NCBI GenBank assembly: GCA_037577475.1 | Contig: CM075201.1 | Coordinates: 12,257,501-12,321,500, forward strand | Direction: 5' to 3' | Source: Chaunax sp. Z400 | Taxonomy: Eukaryota > Chordata > Actinopteri > Lophiiformes > Chaunacidae | Length of the DNA stretch: 64,000 nt | Part shown: in pieces, positions 50,501 through 62,052 of the stretch | Numbering within the stretch: the first letter of the stretch is position 1 | Layout: each line of letters starts with the position of its first letter | Position numbers and translations under genes: made by a program | The notes under the pieces: generated by a model | What the model was told of the DNA's origin: nothing | Database searches by the model: none | What the model saw: the letters and a program-made list of their open reading frames with translations, nothing else

Positions 50501-51825
50501 AAATGCATAAAAGCAAGTGGCTGCTCCTGCTAAAGTTCCCTCAAAGCCAAAAGGGAAAAATCCTCCACTGCCATATCTGGTGGTGTCATTTAGTGATGGG
50601 TGGTTTCTGTAAAGAACAGACATGCTGATGCTAGGTCATTTGATAATCAACAATATTGATTATTACATGTTTCAAATGTATATTTAGCTCAAAGGATCAT
50701 TCAAATTCTAACTTTTGTTTTTTTCTTCTTTGTTGTACATTACATATATATAAAAAAATAACAACCCATACTCTTGTCCATCCAGGAGGGAATCTTCACC
50801 AATGTACCAGTTATTGATGTCGCCCTTAATGGCTCCAGAGAGGATAACAAACAGCAACACCAGGATGTTAACAGCTGTAAAAACCTTATTTAAAATGGCC
50901 GACTCTTTAACGCCAAATGCAAGAATCCCTAAAAAGGAAACACACAGAAAATATAAAGTTGATCTTGGCCATTAAAACAAATGGGGGCATTTCTTGTAAA
51001 TATATTTATTACAGATACTGTGGTTTTCTATGTTGTTTTGGTTCCTTTTTACCCATAAATTACAAAAAATAAATTCTTACATTTGGTGAGAAGTCAAAGG
51101 GGTTTAGATTATGAAACTTGCCTGCCAAGAGCATTATAAGACTAGCAGCAAAGAAGTCTGGGTAGGGAGCTAGTCCAGGTAAATCCATCCCAGCATGCTT
51201 GCCCAGTGAGCTGGCAATGACATTTCCAATGAGATCATCAAAGGTCCCACTCCATGCTCTGGCAACACTTGATGTCCCTTGAAAAAACAGAAAACAAGAA
51301 GATGTAACACAGGTAGATCAGTAATTTAAGCATCTGTTTTGAGCCGATCATTTGAAACAATATCTAGACAGCGTCTAAGAGGATAGAAGTATATACCAAA
51401 AATACTGATAACAATTAAATATTAATCACATGTAGTGAATGTATACTACCTTTACCTATGACATAAGACAGCAACAAGTTCCAGCCAGTGATAAAAGCCC
51501 ATATCTCTCCTACAGTCACATAGCTGTAGAGATACGCCGAGCCAGTCTTTGGAACACGAGCTCCAAATTCAGCATAACATAGTCCTGCAAAGATGGAGGC
51601 GACCGCTGCTATCAGGAAGGCGATTATGATGCTCGGCCCAGCCACAGTCCTCGCCACTTCTCCCGACAGCACATACACACCGGCCCCTAGTGTGCTGCCG
51701 ACACCCAGAGCCACCAGGTCGAGGGTAGTCAGGCATCGGCGAAAGTTGGACTCCTCTCCTTCAGGCTCCAGAGGTTTTCTGCGGGACAGGCTCTGCAGGA
51801 GCAGCACGATCTTTGCACCAGACAT
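47589..51825 (-). CDS. slc7a2-like: Cationic amino acid transporter, CAT-2A-like (SLC7A family), 11 coding exons
   Basis: Plasma-membrane Na+-independent carrier for arginine, lysine and ornithine. Exons in transcript order: 51825-51456, 51277-51122, 50928-50772, 50606-50473, 50374-50152, 49904-49768, 49570-49468, 48550-48417, 48321-48164, 47949-47841, 47731-47589. Phases join to 607 codons, near full length for CATs. Seen: LDLVALGVGSTLGAGVYVL, AEFGARVPKTGSAYLYSY, CFYAFVGFDCIATTGEE, LTLMMPYYLL, IWRQPQ, VPFVPLLP and about 14 hydrophobic segments. The exon at 49904-49768 reads LFAMARDGLLF...RQSPV, like the CAT-2A splice form, and FMVPF/YLMVQL also favour CAT-2; CAT-1 or CAT-3 origin is less likely. 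Intron 2 has a GC donor. The C-terminus is short and diverged. ATG at 51825 is the first codon aligned with CAT N-termini; no earlier in-frame ATG exists in that exon. Confidence 0.93.
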
Positions 51826-52768
51826 TCTATTAATCAAGACATCTGATGTTCACTTATTGCTCAAGACAAAGCAACACAAAAATAGCACAGTTGACTCAAA
51901 ACTGAAGCATGCATTTTACATTTAAGGGAGCCAATGGACAAACCAAATATTCCATGTACAGTATGCTGTTCCAAACATGACACTTATCTGATCCAAGGAA
52001 GGCAACATTTTCTATAGGAAGTGTAAAATGTATGTTTCCAAATCAAATGCCCACATTGAAAATATTGGGTACAAAATAAACTTATTTAAAAGTGAAATTA
52101 GGTCCTAATTATATCCTAATATCATTATAATGCATTTTATCAGACATGAATTGGAGAAATGTTGAAACCAAGTTCAGCTCATGATAAAAAAAGAGGCTGA
52201 AACAGTTTGAATAAATAGACCAGGTGTGAGAGACACACAGGTAAAACATTTTCACATCACCAAGTCATTTTACTGTTTGTGCTGCAAAACTAATGTAAGG
52301 CAGGAAGTCTTTCAGCCAAACAGCATGAAGGAATGAACACTGTGTACATCACATTCAATAAGTGACATGCACACACATACACACACATCCCTCACCCACC
52401 ATAAGAGGTATTTATTTACTTTACTGTAGATAAAGAAATTGCTCATTATAAGTATAAGTTTTACTCATACACAGTGATTATTGATATTAATCAGTCCATA
52501 TGTCATCAGTGGGTCATTAACTATAAAGGCCTGTTTTTATGAGACAAGGAGAAATTAAAGAAGCCTAACAATAGCATAATTACACATAATTTTTTTTCTC
52601 ACTTTTCATTTTAGATCAGTAATTCATCATTGATGAAATGAAGATTCAAGTAATAACTCTTCATTTTAAAATGATTAAAACCTCTCTAAATTAAAATAGT
52701 TGTAATTATTATATTAACAAATAAACTGCGATCAATATAGGCTCATCATCACAGAAAGGCTTCCTTAC

Positions 52769-52812
52769 CTTTTCAGCCGAATGCTGCAGTGTGTTTTGAT
52801 CTGAAACCAGAC
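52769..52812 (-). other. Probable untranslated first exon of the CAT transporter
   Basis: On the minus strand, CTGAAAAG|GTAAGG gives a strong donor at 52769 upstream of the ATG exon. That exon has acceptors at 51842 (AACATCAG) or 51826 (TTAATAG, directly before A-ATG). If the first is used, a two-codon upstream frame (ATG TCT TGA) precedes the true start. The 5' limit is uncertain. Confidence 0.4.
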
Positions 52813-55800
52813 CACACTATTAGTGAAGATGAATCCACTCGCAGTGAACGCTTCACAACTCAACATTTTTGACACGTTATGTTACATTTCAGACATACGT
52901 GTCATTTCTGAAAAAGACAGGTGCAGAATTATTTGTTTGAGGGTACTTCAGGGATGCCAAAGAATATATGCATGTTACAAATACATTCCTTCATGCATGT
53001 GTATGGATGATAAGACAGAGGCCTTTTTGATCATTAGTCTTCATGAAATTGTTGGTTATCGCTGACAGATGGCTCATGTGAATGAATTAATAAAAATACT
53101 CTTGTTGATATTTTCATTAAAAAACTCACTAATACTACTACTACCACCACTACTACTGTGATTTTATTAATTAAACAAATGAAGAAATACAAGAAAAAAA
53201 ACTTAAGAAGTACAGAAAACATACAGTATATATAAAAATATATTATTTGTTGTGTAATTTACACAATTTACACACCAGTTAACCTTGTACTACACGTGAA
53301 AACATGTTGACTGACTCATTATGATTATTTCAGTTCAATGAGTCGGATATTTTCAGATAACTTTTATTTTCTTTCATTCTTGGGCAAAAAAAAAAAATCA
53401 ATGCAGTTTAGCAAAGCTGATGATTTCTGTTGTGCCTACCTTTTTTTGCCTTTTCACAAAGATTAATTTTAAATATTCAGTTAATTGCACTTTATCTGTA
53501 TTTTCATTATGTCAAACGATTGCACAAAATCATTTTAATCAGGTCCAGATAATTTTGTTTAAGTTGACTTTACTTATAATTCAAAGCTGAATAAATTTAT
53601 TAATTTATTTATTTGTTTATGTATTATTGCTAATTTTAATATGTATTTATAATATTAGCTCAATTTAGAGTCACCAGTTCACCTATATTGTTTGTTTTTG
53701 GACTGTGGGAGGAAGCTGGAGCATCCGGAGGAAATTCGCTCAGACATAGGGAGAACATGCAAACTCCACACTAAAATGCCCTTGGTCAGGATTAGAACCA
53801 AGAGCCCTCTTGATGTGAGGTGACAATTGTTGTGGATTTTCTGTCCTGAATAATGACAGAGACAACCTAGACCAGTTTCTGTGAGGTTACTGCATTTGCA
53901 AATGGGCATAACACTGTACAGAGATCAGGTCTCTGCTAGTGAGAGCAAAGAACTGATTCACACAGGACATATTTCTATTGTATTCATACATGGAGATTCA
54001 CACATGGTGAAGGGGGAATGCTATCAGTACGGCCTAGAACAGCATAGCCATCATCCTCATAAGTATAACAGATTGTAAGAACAGTACATGAGCATTACCA
54101 TCAGGCCTGATTCTCCTAATGGGTGATCACTTATTGACACCCAGAGGGTGACATCACAGGAGGATGGTAGGGCAAACATTTCCTCCCTGTTAAGTGAAGC
54201 CTAAATATAAAAGCACTTCACAATAATGATAATAATTCATGACGAGAGAATGGACAATGAATGACTCAAAAATGTATAAACTCTATCATCTCTAACACAT
54301 GCATTCCATCATACAAATGATGCAAAACATCAGGTCATGATGCAAACACTGAAGCGGACAAATGTCTTTATTGTTGATGCAGGAGTTTTTGGTGTCCAAA
54401 ATGCAAGCTTCACCTTTTGGGCAATTAACAGTGTCATCCTCCATCATAGCCTCTGCATAATATTGGGCACGTGTGGGTTATGAATGGGAGTGGTACCAAC
54501 ATGTATTTTGGGAACACCTGCTGGAACACATAGCAGGAGTTATTAGTTATTTTCCTTTGCATAATGATACTAAGAGCTGTGAGCAGTTGAATTGACAATC
54601 AGCTGGACAGGTGAATTAACCATCTTTTACCTTATAAGTGTAACTGATTGGAAGAATAGCACAAAAATCTGCACCTCCAGAACAAAGTGGTGACATGTGT
54701 CTGCACATGGACAGACAGGGCAGTCTGTGGAAATTAAATTGCACATAAGTTTTTCTAATTATTTGAAATTGAGTGAAATTAACTTGTTTTAAACAAAAGC
54801 AGTATATTTTTTTAAAGTAATTCTATCTAAATTCTATCAAATCTATTAAAATAAACATTTAGAAGGAGGTCAGAATCAGTTTTTTTAGTGGAATCCTCAG
54901 TTCCCTATCACCTTGTCAAACTTTTGTGGACCAAAACGAAAACCCTCAACTATACATATACAGACTTTTCTTATTCTCAAAATAATATCTGTTAAATCTT
55001 GATTTATACATGTTTGTGATCGTTGGCCTCACCCCAGGGTAGCTCTGACAATGCAGGTTCGGAAAACATGGAAATGAGACAGCTGTAACATATTCAGATC
55101 TGCGTGTAGCCTTCCAAATTTGATTCTCTTTATTTCATGACATTATTTTACTGATGGAGAGGGAGATGACTTACCCTCAGCTGTAAAGAAATAAGAAACT
55201 GTGAGGTAAATTCACATTGCAAGCTTTCTATCCTTTGCTTTAGGATCTCCTGCCTGATGTCACATGGGCACAGTGTTGGTTGAATCACAGATAAGTCAAC
55301 ATGTTGTAAACAGAATTTTTTTCGACTGGGGACATCTGCTCGGCAACAAAGTGAAGACTGGATCATCAGAGCAGAAGCATTCAGCTAATTGTTTGAGGAG
55401 GATAATGGTGCAATCCACTGCTTCTAAGGGTTCTTGGTATCATGCTGCAGCTCTTCTGGCAAACGCAGTGATGAAACCTGCCTCAAAACTGATCAGCTGA
55501 TGCCAATCACATGCAGATACAACGAGCAAAAACCACGGCAGATATGAGAATACATTTTTATTTGTAGGTCCCAAGTGTACTGAGAAATATGTTCACATCT
55601 TAGTTTTTCATGGATAAAATGACCACGAATATGGTTTAATTGTAGAGTGGCACTTTAGACTGAATTTGAGATGTGTTTTTTTTTAAAGTATACCCTCATA
55701 AAAATGTAGTGCTGGAAAAGAAATCCATTGACACAACTTTGAATACACATTAATGAACCATAACCACCAAAACCTTCTCCTTTATCTCATATTCTATGTT

Positions 55801-56039
55801 TTGTCAATGTATAGTTTACATGATTTGTCTTCCTGTAGTGTGGTGGTAGCAAACAACTCCTAATTTAAGTAATGTTCCCAACACTTAAGGATGTGATGAC
55901 TTAAGTACAGGAGGAGTGAACAGTGAGTAAACTTCATTAGCTGAAGGAAATGGACTACCCCTCTCTCTGTTAATGATTCATCTGCAGAAAGAGGTTCAGA
56001 AAGCTAACACCATCGTCCAGTGAATTCATTCAGCACACT
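52813..56039. other. Spacer between the divergent CAT transporter and casr
   Basis: Very AT-rich, with one L2-like fragment (53662). This block must hold the promoters of both genes, but no distinctive core element was recognised. Confidence 0.6.
53662..53830 (-). repeat. L2-like LINE 3' region, reversed
   Basis: 'gagtcaccagttcaccta', 'tttggactgtgggaggaagc', 'gggagaacatgcaaactcca' and 'tgtgaggtgaca' are the reverse complement of the L2 3' block seen at 12489 and 27537. Confidence 0.8.
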
Positions 56040-56128
56040 GGATTCTTTGGGAAAAGGCCTTAAAATCTGTGTATTACAGCTGCGGATTAATTTCAACTGA
56101 ATAAAAATCATTCTCAGGAGTTCAGGTG
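56040..56128 (+). other. casr: Candidate untranslated exon 1 of casr
   Basis: CAGGTG|GTAAGT at 56123-56134 is a strong donor about 1 kb before the predicted exon 2 acceptor. No promoter motif is convincing, and the 5' limit is arbitrary. Confidence 0.3.
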
Positions 56129-57166
56129 GTAAGTTTGACTCTGGGTTACATTTCCATGTTTGATGTTTTCATTGTTTTACTTTGGGAGAGAAAAACACTA
56201 AATAATTTAATAGAATTCAACCATTGTCAGCTAATTAAGGCCAACAGTCATTTAAAACACGTGGTAATATCTTCAATTTGCTATTTCTCTAAGCTTGAAA
56301 AATCTTTTTTTTTCTTTTTTATCTAATTTCTTTTATTAATTTTGAATTGCGTGTGTTGTTCTTTTGATAGTGTTGCAAAGTTAAATAAGTCAATGGATTG
56401 AATTTGATAATGCTATGCTTATATAAAATGATTTCATTTGAAATTAATAGTTTAAAGAAAAATGTGCCTTTCATCCAAAATAATGGCAATAATAAATTAA
56501 AATAGATTTTATATGGTTATTCGTGGAACTGTTCTCGATATTAGTTAATATGGCAGTGGCATATTGACTAACTCACAGCTCTTAGTTGCTTGATTATCAC
56601 AACTCTGCCCCAGCATTTTTCCAGCAGACTTTGCCAGTTGCAGTGGGCTTTTCTCCATGGTGACAGGGTTCAGTGGCCACAGCATGAGGCAGAGCATTTG
56701 CAGGAAGGAGGGCCATTAGAGTGTGACTTCAGTCTCAGCTCATGTAAATCCTGCATCTATTTCAGCTCTGAGGGTTATTTTAAGCAATGTGACTGCAATG
56801 TTACTGAGGAGTGAGATGTCAAAATTATTCTCTTCTCAGAATCACTAGATTATATAAATGCAACTCATTTTAAAAAATGCAAACTCTTAAAAACGTTGGT
56901 AACTACATAGTCCTGCTAGAGTGGGCAAAAATAGCCTTAGGTCACACTGGCCTCTGACACCATTCTCCACCTGTGTTTTCGTTAATATGGGAAAGTGAGC
57001 TCAGTGATAGGAGTTCATTATATGGTATCACGCACAACTCTAGCATAAGAATTACGTTTATATCTTGCTGAATTATCGAGAAGAATATAGATGTGGTTGT
57101 AGCCCGTTCGACGACTGAAACAAAAGCATAACATGTCCCCCCCGTCCCCCCCCCCCTTTCCTCCAG

Positions 57167-57296
57167 TCTCATCAGTGCAAACATGGGAAACATGAACCAG
57201 TACAGAAAGAAGATTGATGGGAGAAGATAATATTGAAAATACCTTCACTGTGGGGAGTTGAAGAAAATAATCCTACCCAATAGAAAAAAAGGAAAG
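57167..57296 (+). other. casr: casr 5' leader in exon 2, with splice acceptor and small upstream frame
   Basis: A nearly pure pyrimidine run (57137-57160) ends in TCCAG|TC, a strong acceptor opening an exon at 57167, 130 bases before the ATG. Human CASR likewise starts translation in exon 2. Within the leader, an ATG at 57183 opens a 15-codon frame stopping at 57230. Confidence 0.55.
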
Positions 57297-60200
57297 ATGA
57301 GATTGGCTCTGTATTATCTGATACTGTTGGGGTCCGGCTATGTCATTTCATCTTATGGTCCCCATCAGAGAGCACAGATGACTGGTGATATTTTGCTTGG
57401 GGGTCTTTTCCCCATGCACTTTGGTGTTGCCTCCAAAGACCAAGACCTTGCAGCCAGGCCTGAATCCACACAGTGTGTCAGGTAAAATTTGAGACTTTTT
57501 TATTTCTAGCCAAACATGAATCTAAAAATAATTTGACTGAACACGTGTGTCGACTCATCGGCATTCATGCTTTTTTGCTTCTACAGGTTCAATTTCCGTG
57601 GTTTCCGTTGGCTCCAAGCAATGATATTTGCGATCGATGAGATAAACAACAGCAGTACTCTCCTGCCAAACATCACTCTGGGCTACAGGATTTTTGACAC
57701 ATGTAACACAGTGTCAAAAGCTCTCGAGGCTACACTTAGTTTTGTGGCCCAAAATAAGATTGACTCGCTGAATTTAGATGAATTTTGTAACTGCACCGAT
57801 CACATTCCAGCAACCATTGCAGTAGTCGGAGCTGCTGGATCTGCAGTCTCTACAGCAGTCGCAAACCTGCTGGGTCTGTTTTATATTCCTCAGGTGAGTC
57901 AATACTCAATACTCCACCTCAGCCATGACCCTACTACTAAATAAATGTCATATAGCAAAATAGCTGTATCCTGAAAATGATAATCACATTCAAATAGCTT
58001 GCTGTAATACTTTATACAGGAAAAATCATGACTTCTGCATAATGTATTTTATTATCAAAATGCCAAAAATGAATACTGAATAAAGATGATAAACAGCAAT
58101 AATCAGGACACACTGAAAACCTAATAGATTACCTGAAATTTTTATTGTTTCAGATCAGCTATGCCTCCTCTAGTCGCTTACTGAGCAACAAGAATCAGTA
58201 TAAGTCCTTCATGAGAACCATTCCTACGGATGAATACCAGGCCACAGCCATGGCAGACATCATTGAGTACTTCCAGTGGAATTGGGTCATTGCTGTAGCC
58301 TCAGATGATGATTACGGACGGCCAGGGATTGAAAAATTTGAGAAGGAGATGGAGGAGCGAGACATTTGCATTCATCTAAATGAACTTATTTCTCAGTACT
58401 TTGAGGATCATGAAATCCAAGCTCTGGCTGACAGAATTGAGAACTCCACAGCTAAAGTAATTGTGGTGTTTGCCAGTGGCCCTGATATCGAGCCTTTAGT
58501 CAAAGAGATAGACAAGAGAAACATTACAGATCGGATCTGGATCGCAAGTGAAGCATGGGCAATCTCATCCCTTGTTGCTAAACCAGAATATCTTGATGTT
58601 ATGGCTGGGACTATTGGCTTTGCTCTGAGGGCGGGGACCATACCTGGCTTTAGGGAGTTTTTGCAACAAGTTCAACCAAAGAAAGACAGTCAAAATGAAT
58701 TTGTCAGGGAGTTTTGGGAGGAAACTTTCAACTGTTATCTGGAAGACAGCCCAAGACTGCAAGAAAGTGAGAATGGCAGCACCACATTCAGGCCTTTGTG
58801 TACTGGTGAGGAAGACATCACAAGTGTTGAGACCCCATACCTGGACCACACACATCTTCGTATCTCCTACAACGTATATGTTGCAGTTTATTCCATTGCA
58901 CAGGCCCTACAGGACATACTCACCTGCACACCTGGACAAGGACTTTTTGCCAACAATTCTTGTGCAGATATAAAGAAAATGGAGGCATGGCAGGTAAGAC
59001 ATTGCATATTTAGCCCAAACCAAAGCAGTTGACGATCTAATCATTTACTTAGCTATTTTGAATCATCCAAATGTGTGATTCTGCTTCACAGGTCCTGAAG
59101 CAGCTCAGACATTTAAACTACACCAACAGTATGGGGGAAAATATGCACTTTGATGAGAACGCTGACCAGGCAGCAAACTACACCATTATAAACTGGCACA
59201 GGTCTGCTGAGGACGGCTCTGTGGTGTTTGAGGAAGTCGGATACTACAATATACATGCAAGGAGAGGAGCCAAACTGTTCATTGACAAGACAAAGATTCT
59301 ATGGAATGGATACAGTTCTGAGGTCAGTCAAATTGTTTTCTAGAGGATGTGTTTCCTCATGTTTGGACTTTGCTTCTCATTCCCCTGAGATAATCTGCCT
59401 AGAATTATCAACATGCAATTATAACGAGGATGTGAAATATTGAAACTAGCTAATGAAAAGTTGGTCAGGGGCAGCAGAGGATTTGGCAAATGTACTTTAT
59501 TATAAATGCTGCAGGGTACAATTTCCTAAAATAATATTAATGTGAAAGTGATATTAGTCCTTGGACTTATGAGTAGCTGCATTATTTGATTTATTTTGTT
59601 CACTTGGGGGCAACAGAACTGTTAGCTCAATTTTGGTCTCTACCAACTCCTGACAAAACTAACATCTGAAAATAACTTAACTGCTAAGGGCTCTACAATG
59701 GTCATTACCTCATCGCTAACTTTGTCTTGGTAGTTAGTGTACAGTGGTTTTGCAAGAGCTGGACTTAACAAACCAAACAGTAAGTTAGTGGCCGATAAAA
59801 ATCATAAAAAAATGGGAGGAAAGATGTTGAAACAATGTGGAGGAGGGAAGAGTTTGGTGATAATTCACTGCATAATTACAGAAAATGTTCTATACCAAAG
59901 ATGCTCTGTTTGTTTGTCAAAGAATGTGACCGCTTTCAGGTTGACCTGTTGTCCAGAAAAGATGATTAGTGCAGCTTCAAATTGCTTTTTGGGAAATAAA
60001 TTTGGGAAAACCTTCAAAGAAATTGTCAAGAATCACCAAAGGGTCCAAGAGCTCCAACTTTTGTGCAACACATCCTACAGTATGTGATGAAACTTTGCTT
60101 CACTGCAACAATTTGTTGAATATGTATAAGTCTGTCACTTTATATATTTCCTGAGAATGGACAGAATAACTTCATGGTATGTTTAATGTCCATTTCTTCT

Positions 60201-61716
60201 TAATGTATATGAATTAAAACAATGCACTTGGATGCAGCTTGCAGCTCAACTATATTTTATTTAAAATGCTACACCTATTAGATTTGAACAGACATTTCCA
60301 TCCATTATAAGTGTAGTTTTTTTTTCTAATGCAACTTGTCTGTCTCTTTGTATCCTTCAGGTACCATTTTCTAACTGCAGTGAGGATTGTGAACCTGGTA
60401 GAAGAAAGGGGATTATAGACAGTATGCCCACATGCTGCTTTGAGTGCACTGAGTGCTCAGATGGCGAGTACAGTAATCATAGAGGTATTGAGAAACCAAA
60501 CTTTCACAATCTCATGTCTGCTAATGTTACACTTGACTCATGTTGGCAGTTCTGACACTGTTGATTTTTTATTTATACAGATGCCAGTGTTTGCACAAAG
60601 TGTCCAAATAACTCATGGTCCAATGGGAACCACACATTCTGCTTCCTGAAGGAAATCGAGTTTCTCTCCTGGACAGAACCATTCGGGATAGCATTGGCTA
60701 TATGTGCAGTACTGGGTGTTGTCTTGACAGCTTTTGTGATGGGAGTCTTTGTCAGATTTCGTAACACCCCAATAGTGAAGGCCACAAACCGAGAACTGTC
60801 CTATGTTCTCTTGTTCTCACTTATCTGTTGCTTCTCCAGCTCGCTCATCTTCATCGGAGAGCCACAGGATTGGACATGCCGTGTACGCCAACCCGCCTTT
60901 GGGATCAGTTTTGTTCTCTGTATCTCCTGCATCCTTGTGAAAACTAACCGTGTACTTTTGGTATTTGAAGCCAAGATCCCAACAAGTCTCCAACGTAAAT
61001 GGTGGGGATTGAACCTGCAGTTCCTGTTGGTGTTTCTGTGCACTTTTGTCCAAGTCATGATATGTGTGGTTTGGCTTTACAACGCCCCACCTTCCAGCTA
61101 CAGGAATCATGACATTGATGAAATCATTTTTATCACTTGCAATGAGGGCTCTGTGATGGGTCTTGGGTTTCTTATTGGCTATACATGCCTCCTGGCAGCA
61201 ATATGTTTCTTCTTTGCTTTTAAATCACGGAAACTTCCAGAAAACTTTACAGAGGCAAAGTTCATCACTTTCAGCATGCTTATATTCTTCATAGTTTGGA
61301 TTTCTTTTATCCCTGCATACTTTAGTACTTATGGCAAGTTTGTTTCAGCTGTGGAGGTCATTGCTATACTGGCATCCAGCTTTGGAATGCTTGCTTGCAT
61401 CTTCTTCAACAAAGTCTACATCATTCTCTTCAAACCCTCCAGGAACACCATAGAGGAAGTTCGATGCAGCACTGCTGCCCACGCTTTCAAAGTGGCTGCC
61501 AAAGCCACACTAAAACATAGCACAGCTGCAAGAAAGAAGTCCAGTAGCATTGATGGATCTTCTTCCTCATCTCCATCCTCATCCATCAGCCTGAAGACCA
61601 ATGGCAATGACCGCGATCCTACTTCAGGAAAGCATAAGCCAAGAGTGAGCTTTGGCAGTGGAACTGTTACCCTGTCCTTGAGTTTTGAGGAGTCCAGGAG
61701 GAGTTCTCTGATGTAA
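57297..61716 (+). CDS. casr: Extracellular calcium-sensing receptor, 6 coding exons
   Basis: Class C GPCR that senses extracellular Ca2+ at the plasma membrane. Exons: 57297-57481, 57587-57893, 58154-58993, 59092-59322, 60361-60484, 60581-61716; GT-AG, phases join to 940 codons. Seen: signal peptide (about 1-19, then YGPHQRAQ), a Venus-flytrap domain with NFRGFRWLQAMIFAI, EFCNC (intersubunit disulfides), ASSSRLLSNKNQ, DDDYGRPGIEKF and ASEAWA ligand-site regions, a cysteine-rich linker in exons 6-7 (CCFECTEC), and a seven-helix domain from about residue 595 to 846 with FRNTPIVKATNRELSY and FFFAFKSRKLPENF. The exon layout equals human coding exons 2-7. The 94-residue tail keeps the KATLK PKC-site region and FGSGTVT but ends there, far shorter than the human tail of about 216. 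Double stop TAATAG. Identity with CASR is too high for an OlfC/V2R-type relative. Confidence 0.98.
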
Positions 61717-61940
61717 TAGCTTGAGTCTGTCAAACTTTGATTTAATCAGTTCCATTTATAGGATGTAGTTTGGACTTTAATTTGAAATTCAGTTGCACAC
61801 CTTTTCATTTACCCATTTCCTTGAAGTTTTGTCAGAAAGATAATGTTTCACTTCAGGAAAACAATGTCTGTTCACCTCTACTATGGAATCCTGTGACTCT
61901 TATTACTTCCAGAATAACCAAGATGTACGCTGCTAATAAT

Positions 61941-61946
61941 AATAAA
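61941..61946 (+). terminator. casr: Poly(A) signal of casr
   Basis: AATAAA 225 bases after the stop, followed by a TTTTGT stretch. The (ATCT)n tract begins 40 bases further on. Confidence 0.75.
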
Positions 61947-61986
61947 ATATTTTGTACAATTAAAGCCATAATATTAAGTTATTGTG

Positions 61987-62052
<66 letters not shown>
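61987..62052 (+). repeat. (ATCT)n microsatellite, about 16 units
   Basis: Uninterrupted tetranucleotide tract of 66 bases directly downstream of the casr poly(A) signal. Likely length-variable. Confidence 0.97.

Noticed and set aside
56590..56814. 74-codon frame upstream of casr, considered as an alternative N-terminal exon
   Set aside because: Not similar to any class C receptor N-terminus, and the signal peptide is already present in the exon at 57297.
58408..58855. Minus-strand frames opposite casr exon 4
   Set aside because: Antisense shadows of a long, conserved coding exon.
59737..60087. 116-codon frame in casr intron 5
   Set aside because: No family resemblance and no acceptor/donor pair fitting the casr phase; the receptor aligns to human without extra residues here.
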